The position numbers and the translations under genes were made by a program. The notes under the pieces were generated by a model. It saw only the letters and a program-made list of their open reading frames with translations, searched no databases and had not been told where the DNA came from. A stretch of DNA of 64,000 nucleotides, from the NCBI GenBank assembly GCA_036417435.1, contig CM070903.1, forward strand, positions 86,090,001 through 86,154,000. Direction: 5' to 3'. This document shows positions 11,546 through 23,979 of this stretch, piece after piece. This DNA is from Inia geoffrensis (lineage: Eukaryota > Chordata > Mammalia > Artiodactyla > Iniidae). The number at the start of each line of letters is the position of its first letter. The first letter of the stretch is position 1.

Positions 11546-11769
11546 CCTCCAAGGCAGGAAGCATTCCCCCTAATCTCAGAGAGACAATGGCATAGATTCT
11601 GCTGGATGCCTGCTCCATTTCAGCCCCTTCCTCCTTGAAAGAGTTTTTAAAAAACTACTGTGTCTGCAAAAAGCTGGAGGTTTGGGGTCCAAAGATGGAC
11701 ACCACAGCTCATTTTCCTAACACATAAAAAAAGGATTATAAGAAGACATTCCCATACCGTAGGACCGGA

Positions 11770-11860
11770 CTGTATTGAGGATTAAATGGGAATATAAATG
11801 TGAAAACGTCTGTGTGAACTATAAAACACTATACAAATATTAGTTACTGTTAATAGTATT
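11770..11860 (+). mobile_element. MIR SINE 3' fragment
   Basis: GTATTGAGGATTAAATGGGA ... ACACTATACAAATATTAGTT follows the MIR 3' half (gaggattaaatgag ... aataaatgttagttatta). Confidence 0.5.
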
Positions 11861-12254
11861 CAGGAGCTGGCATTTGATTTACCAGTTCTCTCAAGGGTTG
11901 AATTAAAAACGGAATAATGTCCCCCCACCCCATTCATACATGAGCACAAAATTCTCAAGGTAGAACATATGCTAAACAGATATTTTATCCTAGGAGGGAC
12001 CTGAGGTGATTCTTTGGACTTTCCTCATTTTAACATTAAAATAACTGAATACCAGAGGGACATCTTGGAATTACACAGCTATTTCCTGGAATCGTCATCA
12101 GTAAGAAATACCACAATTGTCCCACTTCTCCCGACTGATGTTTATATTGTAGAATTAGAGGGCATTCCTTTTCTAAGAACAGTGAAACACAGAAGAATCC
12201 AAGACAGTGCTCACTGGTACCCACACTAGCTGACACCTACAGCATCAGGAGCAT

Positions 12255-12400
12255 TGGACTCAACCCTTGTTAGAGCTGAGAAGTACTTTAGACTTCACAG
12301 TTCAGCTCCCTTATTTTACAGATCAGGAAAGAGAGACCCTTTCAGTGAGGAGGAGTGACTTGCCCAACAGCACACATCTCCCAGGCCAGGGTTCCTTCTG
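12255..12400 (-). mobile_element. MIR-like fragment
   Basis: TTATTTTACAGATCAGGAAA and then GTGACTTGCCCAACAGCACA match the reverse MIR core. Confidence 0.6.
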
Positions 12401-12599
12401 AAACACCACGACTGTGAAGGCTTATTCTGTTGTTTCTATTCCACCTGCGAACGCTCCTCAGCATACACAAACAACACACGCACGATCACGTATTCATATT
12501 TCAAACATACAAAAACAGGAAGGTGGCACGTGATGATTCTGCCTTCCTCCCTCCAGGGACCAGGTACATTCATTCGCTGTTCCTTCCTTTGTTGATTCC

Positions 12600-12800
12600 T
12601 TTACTGAGTCATTCATTCAACATTCAAGTGACCCTCAAATATTTAGTGAACATCTACTATATGTAAAGTACTGGGCTTGGGAAAGCAGAAAATAGGAAAA
12701 GCAAAGACAGAATGGCAGAGAAGACTTAGACACGTGGGAAATAAACCATCACAGAAGTGTAAAGGTCCATTGTGAAATGCAAGAGTTAGAGCAAGACAAC
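12600..12800 (+). mobile_element. Ancient repeat (L2/L3/MIR class)
   Basis: TTTAGTGAACATCTACTATA and the following GTGGGAAATAAACCATCACA resemble an old, common mammalian fossil repeat. It accounts for part of the 147-codon open frame on the minus strand here. Confidence 0.4.
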
Positions 12801-12939
12801 CCATTTCAGTAACCCCAAGAATGATACAGATGACTAACGGAGTGAATTTACAGCAGCTTGCAAAAGAAAATCTCGGTGACAAACATCCATTTAAAATAGT
12901 CAAACAAATAGGCAAGGTAAACCAGTTAATAAAGGGCTC

Positions 12940-13045
12940 AGTGAAATGCAAGCTCAGGTCTGTTCCATGCACCAGTGTAGCATCAGTGCCTAGAAAATGG
13001 CCCAGCATGCAGTGGGTGTTCAATGAATATTTATGAACTGAATGG
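12940..13045 (+). mobile_element. L2 LINE 3' end
   Basis: CACCAGTGTAGCATCAGTGC ... GTGGGTGTTCAATGAATATT is the L2 terminal motif. Confidence 0.6.
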
Positions 13046-13481
13046 TATAGGTTCAGGATGTCCACTTCTAGAGCGCAAACCCTCAATGCCTATCCTGGGA
13101 TGGGAATTTAAACCCATAATTAAGTGGGCTTGAGACGCAATACTTGTTAAATGTTCGACCCAGAGCTTTGGGCCTTCTCATTATGGCCGGTTTTGAGGAA
13201 GTGACAGAATCTGAGGAGCGATTCTTACGTGATTTCATTCCTTGAGGAGTGAACAGACACCAATTTTTTAATGTTTCAATATTCTTAAACAACTTTAATG
13301 TTCTGGAAAAACTGGATAATTAAAAAACACACATAAGATGTATTTATAAGACTGAACAATTTTTACTTTCATCTTAGGCTCCAGTATGGCTTGGCACGGT
13401 ACTGGCCTTTTCAAAATTTTGATATTTTGTTCATCATGGATTTTTTGCATTAATTTCAATTTTTAAAAATATTGCATTGGG

Positions 13482-13699
13482 GCTTCCCTGGTGGCGCAGC
13501 GGTTGAGAGTCCGCCTGCCGATGCAGGGGACATGGGTTCATGCCCCGGTCCGGGAAGATCCCACATGCCGCGGAGCGGCTGGGCCCATGAGCCGTAGCCA
13601 CTGAGCCTGTGTGTCCGGAGCCTGTGCTCCGCAATGGGAGAGGCCACGGCAGTGAGAGGCCCGTGTACCGCAAAAAAAAAAAAAAAAAAAAAAAAAAAA
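13482..13699 (+). mobile_element. Short-form CHR SINE with 28-A tail
   Basis: The head GGCTTCCCTGGTGGCGCAGC is followed by the short-form body GCGGAGCGGCTGGGCCCATG and a tail of about 28 uninterrupted A (13672-13699). The short form lacks the 3' AACTAGAGAAAGCCC region of the long form. A possible short TSD around (A)TTGCATT is present but imperfect. The intact tail suggests recent insertion. Confidence 0.92.
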
Positions 13700-14419
13700 T
13701 GCATTAAAAATAGTATTTATTTCGATTATGAATTTTTTGCCTCCCCCCCTTAAATTTTGTGCCTGAAGCCAGTGTCTTGCTTGCCTTAAGGTAATCCTAA
13801 CCTAAAGAACAACTTCTTCCATGCTGCTTCCCTGCAGCCTTGCCGGGGCTTTTTTATACCTCGGAGTCAGATTAATCCACCTTAGAAGACCCTGGAGGCT
13901 GAAGTGACATGGAGAAACCAATAGGTGGGCCCTGAAAAGTTGGGAAAAACTCACACCTTTAACAATCAAATTGCATTTCAAATGCATTAGAGTAGATTCT
14001 AAAGGTGAATTTATTAATGTGAATTATTTTAAAGCAAGGGGTCACTTTTTTATCATATATTTGATTTTATAAACTGTTTTTTACTCAAGGCACACACATA
14101 CCTTCTTGCTCAGTGTGATTATTATCTTCATTTTTTTCCCTTATTAATATACAAGAGAAAGAATAAGGTGGGTATGAGATAGAGACTCACCAGTGGATGA
14201 AAAGAGGGAACAATTGGGGGTGTAATCTGTGAATAGCCTCAGAAATCAGAAACTCTGACTTAAAAAAGGCTTGGGACTGGGAGATCTAGGGGTGGGAGAG
14301 GAGAGTGCTTAAAACTCATGATACAGAAGCAGTTTTAAATCTTCCCATAGTAGAGCTAAGTGGAATTTGTTATGGGCAGAAATAATTAGCTCCTTTTATA
14401 AGGTCTAAAACAACTATAA
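13700..14419. other. Unique AT-rich sequence
   Basis: No gene or confident repeat is recognised. Confidence 0.3.
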
Positions 14420-15130
14420 CTGTGCAGGATAATTTTATTGTTTTTTAAACTAATTATAGAAGTATTACACGCACATAGTTTATAAAGCTAGAAAATATTA
14501 CAATAGAGAAGAAAATAAAAATCACCTATAATCTTGCCAACCCAAAGATAGCCACTGTTAACATTTTAGTAAACTTCCTTTTAGTCTTATTACTATATAT
14601 GTGATATCATACTCCATTTGCAGTTCTGTATCTTTTTTATTTAATATTATGCCTTGAGGACTTCCCTGGCGGTCCAGTGGTTAAGACTCCGTGCTTCTAA
14701 TGTAGGGGGCACGGGTTCCATCCCTGGTCAGGGAACTAAGATCTCACATGCTGCACGTTGCAGCCAAAAAAATAATTATAATAATAATATTATTATGTCT
14801 TGAGTATTCCCCCATATCTTTAATAATATTAACATATATCATTTATAAGAACTGTGGATTATAAATGATATATTCCATCCTGTGGATTTCACAGGTCCCC
14901 TGTTATTGGACATGCAGTTTATTTTCAATTGTTGCCATCATAGTAATTCTGTAATAAATATCTTTACATATTTCATTGGATGCAGTTCTGTCCATTGGCT
15001 TAGGCTAGATTTCTAAAAGTGGAAATAAAACTTTTTAGTTTTGAAGAACATATGGAAGTTTTAGCTCTGTTTTAATATTTTTTAGATATAACAAATACCA
15101 TTTCACACTTTGTTATATTTATTCTCTACT
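14420..15130 (-). mobile_element. Old L1/HAL1-like LINE fragment, split by a SINE
   Basis: Motifs AAAAATCACCTATAATCTTG, AGATAGCCACTGTTAACATT and, after the SINE, TTGTTGCCATCATAGTAATT recall old L1-type remnants in reverse orientation. The family call is tentative. Confidence 0.4.
14659..14791 (+). mobile_element. CHR-related short SINE
   Basis: GACTTCCCTGGCGGTCCAGT head, AGGGAACTAAGATCTCACAT body and a GCAGCCAAAAAAATAATTAT tail. The TSD ATTATG(C/T)CTTGAG at 14646-14658 and 14792-14804 has one mismatch. It sits inside an older LINE remnant. Confidence 0.9.
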
Positions 15131-15831
15131 GGTCTCTCTGCTGATTTAGTGTCTACAAGAAATGCCAAGGTTATTATAATAATTGGGAAAATGTATCAGT
15201 GAAAATGCTAATACTAGATATTTCAACCAGATTTTTTTCTGGTGAAGTCAAATGTTATATTTTTTCTTTTGAATAAAGATTCTTTGGGTTATTAAGAGTT
15301 TGCCTATTTTTTCTAATGCTTTATTTGCTTTTTTACATTAGGCTCATGAAAATAAATAGGATGACTGGAAGAAATACAGTCTCTTTTGTATTTCAACTCC
15401 TCAGACGTTGCTGGTTCAATATTAGGGTTGCTGATCTGAGGAAATGACCATATTTCTCTTCCTTCCCAACTTTAGCTAGTCTGGTATTTTTCAAAAAGTG
15501 ATTACGTAGACAGATTTCCTAGTACTCCTTCAAGCTGCTGGTTCTTGCTTTCATGGATGAGAACCCCAAGACTCTTTGAGCAGCCCCTTGTCAGCGCCAC
15601 ACTCTCACTTGTCACAGGGGCCTTTCCCCTCATACATTCCCCAGGTGTCTGTACAAGTCCAGATGGGGCCAGATCCCTCAGGCCCCTGAAGAACCATCCA
15701 GTGCCCAATTAGTTTAATGTAGTTGATGAGAGTTAGATGCATCTTTGGGACCACCCGTGACTGTTCCATGCCCGTCCCACTTCCCCAGCTCCTGAAAATA
15801 ATCAACGTTAACCTTTTTTTTCAGTACTTGT
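15131..15831. other. Unique sequence
   Basis: Nothing recognisable; the overlapping minus-strand frames at 15502-15805 are not supported as genes. Confidence 0.3.
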
Positions 15832-15990
15832 GTCAGAAACTGTGCTGAACTCTTTACAAACATCATCGACCATATCTTCATAGGAACTTTATGAAGTGGG
15901 TACTATTATTATTTCCATCTTACAGATGAGGAAACTAAGGCCAAAAGAGCCAGAGCCCAGACCCCAGAGCCCATGCAGTCACTGTGCTGT
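15832..15990 (-). mobile_element. MIR SINE
   Basis: Reverse MIR: CTGTGCTGAACTCTTTACAA, GTGGGTACTATTATTATTTC, CTTACAGATGAGGAAACTAA and CCCCAGAGCCCATGCAGTCA. Confidence 0.8.
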
Positions 15991-16779
15991 GCAGCCTGCA
16001 CCCACATTCGTACACCTTGCTTTCACTCTCTGAGTGGGCAGGATCTGTTAGGTGCCTAAAGGTAAACTGAACTGACCTGACAGAGGATGAGAGATCAAAA
16101 GCTCCTCACTTAGTCTTGGGGATGGAAGAGTGAGGTAGAGGTAGACCAGCAACAAAATGTCAAAGTGGGGCTGAGACACTTCCTGAGTCTCTCCTACCTC
16201 TTAGGAGCTGCTCTGTGAGGAACTCCTGCCCCCTCCTCCTGACCCTGCAGTGCCCAAAGTCCCCCTCTTCAGCAATTTAATAGGTGCAGCTCCCGACAAA
16301 GTGAACAATCCCCTGGAGACTGAAGGGGACAATTCCTCTTTCACCTCTGCAGAGCTCCCCTCTGCCCAGACTAGTCTGCTCAGCTCAGTGTTCACACCTT
16401 ATAGTGCCGGGGTGTGTACTACATATAAGGCTACTCCAGCCTTCAGCCATCTCCGAAATTAAAGTCTCTCAGAAGACCAGTGTGCAGTCGTCGAAAAAGC
16501 TCCAGGCCAGAGCACCGAAACCCAGATCCTTGTCCTCCATTTGCCATGGATTCAGCAGCCATTTTGCTGAAATGGGGAGCACCCCAAAATAAGAAACATG
16601 GGTGCCTGTCCTCGAGAAACTCCAATGGGGAGCCATGAAAATTTGATCAAGTAAACTAACTGGAGTCTCAATGTTATATCTGTAGAAGGGTAACTAATAT
16701 TTTCATTGTCTGACACACAGATCGGTGATATCTTCCCGTCCCATCTCCACCTCTGAAGGTGCTTTACCTCTCAGCTGCC
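15991..16779. other. Moderately GC-rich unique sequence
   Basis: No interspersed repeat is recognised. A good acceptor-like site (CCTCCTCCTGACCCTGCAG at 16230-16248) precedes an open frame ending at 16462 that runs without interruption, and the opposite strand is also open. I treat it as a weak exon or noncoding-RNA candidate, not as a gene call. Confidence 0.25.
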
Positions 16780-17192
16780 AGAAGGTTGCTGTGAAACACA
16801 AATACTGATTGTGCCACTTCCTCATGTGAGACCCTCAGTGATGCTCTATTACCTTTGAGGTAGAACCATGACTTGTTAGCCTGCCATGCAAGACTGTTCA
16901 TGGCCTATACCTGCCTGCCCATCCTGCGTCAGCTCTTTCTGTCCCACACGTCCCTGCATGCAACCAGGCCAACTATTCCATGTTGTGTTCTGTCTCCTCT
17001 CTCTGTAGCTTTTTCCAGTCCCAAAGCCCAAAGCCTTTGGGCTCCCCCCGTGTCCCACGCTTATGTCTAACAGCACTTCTCACTCCATTCGTCTCCTCCA
17101 CTTGACTGTGAGGTTTTGGGGATGGCGATTGTGACTAACACAGCGTCTAGGTCATAAGAGGTGCTTAATAAATGTTCGTTGAATGAAAGAGG
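16780..17192 (+). mobile_element. L2 LINE 3' region
   Basis: A long L2 match: CCTGCCATGCAAGACTGTTC, TATACCTGCCTGCCCATCCT, and the terminal AAGAGGTGCTTAATAAATGT with TTGAATGAA. It explains the small open frames on both strands. Confidence 0.7.
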
Positions 17193-17831
17193 GCGGGAAA
17201 AACCCAAATGACTCTTAGGCTGTATGGAGTGGTTGTATTTCAACAGCCTGATCTTCCCAGTGCCCCTTAAATAATCACACAGCAAAACTACTGTCTGTTT
17301 ATGTCCAGTCCTCACGGTGGGAGCAAGGAAATATCTCCAGGGCTCTTGCTGCTAAGGAAGGAAGCCCATGACTGCTCATACCTCTTCTCCTCAAAGGAAC
17401 ATTTGTTCTAGCACGGGAGACCTCCTGGGCTACTATGGCTCAGTGATTATCATCAAGTGTAGTTCCATAAGATAGAGCCTTGAATGACCCAGCCAGGAAT
17501 GACTCAGAAGCTCAACACCTTTCCTATCTGGCCCCAGAATACGGTGCAGACAGATAAGCCAGCAGGGATCGGCCAAGGTGACTCAAGACAAAGAAGCAGG
17601 GAGGACTTGCTGGGAACTGGATTGGGATATAGAGGTTTTCAGAAAGCCCCAAAGCTGTCTTTAGTTCTAGTTTCTTTCTCTCAGCCAACTCCAGAAATAC
17701 TTTCTGTGTCCCTATTTCCACATTCCCTCCACTCCTATCCCAGGCCCAATGCCTGGTCAGTTAATTCCCCTGGGGGACCTTGGGCCCAGATCTCTCCTTT
17801 CCTGATTAATTTCCAAGAGCACACCTTAATC
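17193..17831. other. Unique sequence
   Basis: No repeat is recognised. The 159-codon open frame 17484-17963 runs from this DNA into the L1 tail that follows and has no splice or start context that would support it. Confidence 0.3.
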
Positions 17832-17842
17832 AGAAAACCAAC

Positions 17843-18135
17843 ACTTGAGACTGTCATACAGAGTGAGGTAAGTCAGAAAGAGAAAAACACATATCGTATA
17901 TTAACGCATATATATGGAACTAGAAAAATGGTACAAACGAACCGGTTTGCAGGGCAGAAATAGAGACACAGATGTAGAGAACAAACGTATGGACACCAAG
18001 GGTGGAAAGCGGCGGGGCGGGGGTGGTGGGATGAATTGGAGGATTGGGATTGACATGTATACACTAATATGTGTAAAATAGATAACTAATAAGAACCTTC
18101 AGTATAAAAAATAAATAAAATTAAATTAAAAAAAA
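17843..18135 (+). mobile_element. 5'-truncated L1 tail with 11-bp TSD
   Basis: It begins inside the last codons of L1 ORF2 (peptide [12 protein letters not shown]) and runs through a short 3' UTR to an A-rich end. The TSD AGAAAACCAAC flanks it at 17832-17842 and 18136-18146 without mismatch. Only about 290 bp were inserted. Confidence 0.88.
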
Positions 18136-18462
18136 AGAAAACCAACTCACAAAATCACCCTTGGTTCCAGTCCCGCTCTGGTCAATACCACCAGCCTGTG
18201 AAGTTTCTCTATGGGAAAGAGGAGTGTATTCAAATGTGAATAAACTCATAGCTGACCTCTATCAAGCCACATCCCAAAATCCTTGGACTTTAACACCTGC
18301 AGATTATGGGCTATGCTAGCCTCTTAGTGTGATCATCTGCCACATTTATAAAAATAAATAGAGATAATTTAGAATAGGTTCTTCTTTAAATCTTGTATCT
18401 AATTTTAGAATTTTTACTTTTCCTTCCACTGACATTCCCTGTTCCTCTCCTCAACTTGCTTT

Positions 18463-18472
18463 TCTCTCTCTG

Positions 18473-18504
<32 letters not shown>

Positions 18505-18523
18505 TCTCTCCCTCTCTCACACA

Positions 18524-18560
<37 letters not shown>
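18463..18560 (+). repeat. (CT)n(CA)n compound microsatellite
   Basis: A CT run of about 55 bp passes directly into a CA run of about 43 bp. Likely polymorphic. Confidence 0.95.
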
Positions 18561-18564
<4 letters not shown>

Positions 18565-18579
18565 TTGATTGCTTCCCAC

Positions 18580-18860
18580 TGTCATATCTTTGTTTATGCT
18601 GATCCTCCTGCCTAATATTTACCTAAATCCAATTTCTCCTTCAAACCCAACCTAAGCCATTCTTCTTCCATACACTTGTAGTACAATATTTTCCTCCCCC
18701 AAGCCCATTCTTAGCACTCACCGCACCATTTTGAAGTGGGCTGTTAATATGTCTCTCTCCAGTCTAGTTTCTAAGCTCCTTAGAGAAAGTCTCCACCTTA
18801 TCTGAATCTCTCTCAGGATCTGGTTCATAGTAGACACTCAGTAAATATTGGCCCAGCCCA
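18580..18860 (+). mobile_element. L2 LINE 3' region
   Basis: TTCTCCTTCAAACCCAACCT, TCTAGTTTCTAAGCTCCTTA and the terminal TAGTAGACACTCAGTAAATA follow the L2 consensus order. Confidence 0.7.
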
Positions 18861-19254
18861 ATGCTTCCGTGGAGCTTTCCCCGACCATGGCAGCCCATGC
18901 CGATTCCTCCCTCCTTCCAACTCTCATTGCACACGCTGCTCAGGACTGTGCAGTTTGATGCCTAAACTGTTCTTGAGTTGGCTCTGTCAGTTCCGTGCCT
19001 GCAGTCAGGTCCTCAGAGCTGGAGATCACGTCATATATTCCTTCTGTTGCCCACACAGCGCCTACAAGTGCTGGTTGGAGAGTGGCACACAAAGTAATTA
19101 TGAATTATTTGCTCTCTCAGAAAGGAAGGGCTGATGACAAACTGATCATGAACCACAGCAAAACAGAGGGATTTAAACAATTATGTGGCCTCTGATTTTC
19201 TCAGGAGTGGTATTGTCCTGGTCAAACATGATGGGTTTCGGTTTTCGCAACTAA
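18861..19254. other. Unique sequence, possible L2 remnants
   Basis: CTTCCAACTCTCATTGCACA recalls an L2 interior but is too diverged to call. Confidence 0.3.
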
Positions 19255-19505
19255 GTCCCATTTACTGAGGATATTTTACGAGCCAGGCATTTTATTGAAC
19301 ACGTTGTATACGTTAAATCATTAGATTTTCATGAAGACACTGCAGGACAGATCAGATAACTTTGTCCCCATTTTACACTTGAGGAAATTGAAGTTTGGTA
19401 GGGTTTGATGACTTGCCCAATGTCACTCGGTTAGACAGAAAAGATCCAAGACCCAAACCCAGTTCTGTGAAACTCTACAGCCTCTACTCGCTCTGTGCAT
19501 TACAG
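19255..19505 (-). mobile_element. MIR SINE, near full length
   Basis: Reverse MIR: CATTTACTGAGGATATTTTA, CCCATTTTACACTTGAGGAA, ATGACTTGCCCAATGTCACT and ACCCAAACCCAGTTCTGTGA. Confidence 0.8.
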
Positions 19506-21566
19506 AGTTTAGCCTGGCTGAACACTCTCTGAGCCTTCTTTCCTACTGTTCCCCAGACACGGCAAAGATTCCACCATGTGTGTCTCTGGTTCAGAGAACC
19601 CGAAGGAGGCCAAGGTTACTGAATTTCTGTTGGTGAGCCTGGATGTCCAGTTCTCCTTGGGGCTATGGAAAGCCTAGAGGCTCCTAAAGTAATCTAGTTT
19701 ACCCAGAATCCAAGAGGTTGTTAGTGACCTAGGGCCAGTAAGGAGGCTCCCAAGGGTCAGTGCTAATTGGGGCAGATGCCCCAGGGGTACATAGCCCAGA
19801 CTGTTCCCAAGGAGTTCAGCTGGAACCAGATTGCCTCAGGAATGTGAGTGAGGCAAACAACTGCTTGATTGTTTGAGCCCCTACACTTGGTACCGGCTGC
19901 TGCTTCCCAGCTAAATGTAGGCCAACAGGATTTCTGAAAACTGTTTGCAAAGCTGAATGCAACACTTCCTTCATTTGCATTTAAAAAATAAACTCAGCCT
20001 TGAAATGGGCACTAGCCAAGCCCTTCCTGAAAACAGAGAGAGTGTGTAATGGAAAAGACCTCAGCTCCCCAGAAGCTCCTCTCCCCAATTCACGTACAAG
20101 CAAAGGTGGGTTTGTTTTGTAAGCCTCTCCTCCCATTTAAACTCTAGCTTGAGGCCTTGAACAAGGAGCTGCCGCCTTTCTTCTTCTGAGGTGAAATTGC
20201 CTCTATCGAGGGACTTGCAGGTGGTACCAGAACTTCTCTCTAGCATTACTGTTTTAGACCCTTCGTCTTGAATGGCTTACATTTTAAGCACATGCTCATA
20301 ATCATCCCCAATTCCATAATGTCAATCACTCATAAATTAAGCTTAGGACAACACCTTGCTTCCCCTCTTGCTATCTCATTGAAAACGCTCAGTATCATTC
20401 AGAAATGGCTACCACTTTCTCCTGGCTGGCCCATCTGCTACTGCCCTCTCATTCCCAAGCCCTTATACCACGTGGTCAAATGAGAGTTGCGTGACATTTA
20501 CTGGCTTTGGAGAAAGTGGTTGCTTCTCTATTACTAGTCTCCTGTATCTCTTGAATTAGCTCTCATCTAAAACATGATAATAACGTGCAAATAATAAAAT
20601 ATAAACTTGGCAAATGTAATCTCATCATAATAGTCCCACTTTTCCAAAATCAAAACTCATTATAAAAGTACCAGGACGTAGCATTCTGGGTCTCATTGAT
20701 TTTATTTCAGGGAAAAGTATGTCTGCGTACAGCGTTAGTTAATACATATGAATTAAGGTTTCTAGATGAGTTTTGAGGATGTCCTCCCTCTCTTTTCCTC
20801 CTTCTGGACTTTATTCACCTAGTTGTTTCCTTAGGCATCAAAGATGTCACCAGTGACTTGATTGTTCTCTGTGGGCAGATGTGGATGAAATGGACAATAC
20901 GTAATCAACATGTGGCCAGTGTATTTATAAATAAAATGATAGGGACAATTTCTGGAAATATGGTTCTTTTCCTCCAAACCTAAAACATTTTCCTGCCTTT
21001 TTAAACTTACATTTATCATCCTGTAAGAATGGAGTTTTTTAAGGAAGCAGTAGGTAGAGTCATCTCTTAGATATTCTTGCCTTAGATGACTAAACAAAAT
21101 TATTATATCTCACTGAGCTGAATGCAGTTTTGGGTTGTGTTTGCGTGTTTGCTTGGTGATGTTATTTATAAAAACTATGACTGTTGGAATAACTGTGGAG
21201 GGGAGGGTTGAAGACCTGTCTGGAGAAGTTTGATTTGTTTTCTGTGTCTGTAATCAAATTACTTATAAAAGATACGCCATGTTGCATAATGTTTGCAATT
21301 TTTTTTTTTTTTTTTTGTCAGAAACATGTATATATGCTTTGTGGTTGAATTCACCGAGGCTTCGTTTTAAATCACGTAGGTCTCTGAGCCATTTCCACCA
21401 AAATGTGGTAAAGTGCAGAAGTTGGCAATTCAATTTTATTCAGCCTTTCAAGAAGGAAGGCCCAGATAAGCTTTGCTTGTTCACGTCAGTGATAATATTC
21501 ATCAGTGAGGCCTAAATCTAATTCTGTAGGCTTGCTACTGCTTTGTTGTACTGTCATTTCTGAACC

Positions 21567-21572
<6 letters not shown>
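19506..21572. other. Unique sequence
   Basis: No gene or confident repeat is recognised. It includes an 18-T tract near 21299-21316. Confidence 0.3.

Positions 21573-21614
<42 letters not shown>
21573..21614 (+). repeat. (CT)n microsatellite
   Basis: About 21 uninterrupted CT units. Confidence 0.95.
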
Positions 21615-21617
<3 letters not shown>

Positions 21618-23928
21618 GATCACAGCAAAAAGTTTCTTAAGAGCTTAACTTACAGCCAAGTGCCGGCTCCCCTATTTAATTTGTCCTGCTTCCCCACAGC
21701 ACTTATACTTTATGTTCAGGCAGAGGTGAGGTCAGTTCTCAGGGCCTGGCTCTCTGGACACCCTCAATGATGACCTCATTAGAGTCACAGATGTTTGCTG
21801 CACTTTGGGAGATCTGGAAAAAACAGAGCAGTAAACTAGGCCAGCTTGCAGTAAGGCTGTTACCCACAATTCAAGATAAAATGCTGGATAGTTCCCACTA
21901 GGTTCTGGTCGGCTAGGAAACGGCAACTTATTAATCTTGTGTCAGAGAGCCAGCTGCAGCCGTGGCAGTTACCATATTTCACCACCAACTCCATGTCTGG
22001 ACAGCCATTGTCTTTTTTTATGAAAAAACTCTACAAATCAGCTGCGTTCTCTCTCTCTCCCTCTCCCTCTCGGTTCCCCCTTTAACTTAGCAAAGCCCCT
22101 GCTCGTCCTCCTTGGAGAAATGGCAGTCCAGCCCCTATAGAGTTTGGGTGCGTCGTCCATCCTGTGGTTGGTTTACTAATTCAGAGAGACTGCTTACTTT
22201 CCAACTTTAATGATATTCCCTCAGCATATCACTTTGGTTGCCTGGCGACCGGATTTGAGCTAGGCCTCTCATTTGATTCCCACACATCAGACCCTGAAAA
22301 GCACTTTTTTTTTCTGTCCCTCAGCTTTTGATTCTTTCTGCTCTGAAACCCTTCCCCCTGCGGTGTCGGTATGGGTGGGCAGAGCGGGGTAGAGGAGGGC
22401 AAGGGTGAAGCACGGCCTGTGGCGCACTGGTCACACATCAAGGCCTCCAAACAAAGCCTCCAGGAACCCTTCCTGACAAACACAAATTCCCCTCAGAAAA
22501 AGCAAATTTGGCTTTCCCTTCATAGTGTGGGTGTCATTTTAAGACTTTCCTTGGATACTTTATTAAATCTGATGCTTTTCATTGTTTTTCATGCCGTTTC
22601 TCACCAAAGACTTCCTCTTACCAACAAGTTGCTACAGGAGTGAGCAAACAGATTCAGTGAAGAACTGCAATCACCTAATGAAAGCGAGCCTGTCACCCTC
22701 GTCCTTACAGGTTTTAATATTACAATGTATATCTCAGTATAGGAATTGTCTATCTTAATTTTGCTATAATGCACCCCTTTTCCCACAGTGAAGAACGCTT
22801 TGGGCTGAAATCTGCATGCTAAAATCCAAAGTGCTACTGCAAAAGAAAATGGAAGATTTGCCTCTTTGGGTCTTTTTAAAGAAAAATAGAGATGCTTACC
22901 TCCATTGTTTGAAAAGGCTCAAGTGAGAAAAATTGCAATGAGCATATATATGTGTGTTTTGTGGTTGAGGCAACTACAAAAAAAAAGAAGAAAAAGAAGA
23001 AGGTAAAAGAAAAATTCGTATGACGTGCATTTGAATTTTTCCGTAGTACCATTTCAGTCGTTTAAATGAAATTTTACGTGCTGTGATCACTTTCTCAAAA
23101 CAGCACAGTAACAAAAAACATTTGGAGCACTTAATGAGCCAGTTAGTTTTACTGACTAGAGTTAGTGCATACATAGATACATGAAGATTTCAAATCTATA
23201 TGTACATGGTTTATATATGTATTTAAATACCTGTCTATACAGTTAGACATGTATTTGTAGATGGCTCTTGAAATATTAAGATCTCCATACGCACGTCTTT
23301 TTTGACGATCAGTCTGTTGTAAAATGTAGTTCAGATATTCTTGTTAGAGTTTATTTTCTCAGAGATCCCTGAAAGATTTGCTCATGTAACTCCCATTCTC
23401 GTGTGCAAATCCCCTGTGTATTGATGGGAGAATCGACCTCTAATTCCACGCTAGAGCTGAAAGTAGGATTCTTAACCTTTCCTGTCTCGTTGTTGAACTT
23501 ATATAAAGGCTAACAAAAGTTCTTTACCCTTTTTTCAGCAATGATTAAAAATGTATACAAAGTTACTGCTTTTCCACTAACACGTTTTTGGATTCCTCCC
23601 CATACACTCAGCCCCCATACCATCCTCCATGGTCTAAACTTACAAGGACCACTACCTGCTATGTGATTACTTACTTAGCTCCTAAGTGGTTGAGGGGGAC
23701 AGTTTCATACTGTACATCCCGGCATGCCAAAAAGGAATGTTTTCAGATTAGGGTTTAAGCTTCATTTCTCTTCTGTCCAAAGTTGTAATTAATACATTAT
23801 TTGCATTTTAACTGTGCAGATGGGCAAAGCAGATATCTATTTATAAATTCTATTGATTCAGTTATTGTAATATTTGGTAATTTTATACTTCATGTATGCC
23901 AAGAACATTCTGGCTTTTGAAAACTGCA

Positions 23929-23930
<2 letters not shown>
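21615..23930. other. Unique sequence
   Basis: No gene or repeat is recognised beyond short CT-rich (22050-22072) and GAA-rich (22978-23010) tracts. Confidence 0.3.

Positions 23931-23977
<47 letters not shown>
23931..23977. repeat. (AT)n microsatellite
   Basis: About 23 uninterrupted AT units, self-complementary and able to extrude as a cruciform. Confidence 0.95.

Positions 23978-23979
<2 letters not shown>

Noticed and set aside
12643..13086. 147-codon minus-strand frame
   Set aside because: It runs through ancient repeat and L2 sequence, with no start context or domain.
17484..17963. 159-codon plus-strand frame
   Set aside because: Its last third is the ORF2 tail of a 5'-truncated L1; the rest has no supporting evidence.
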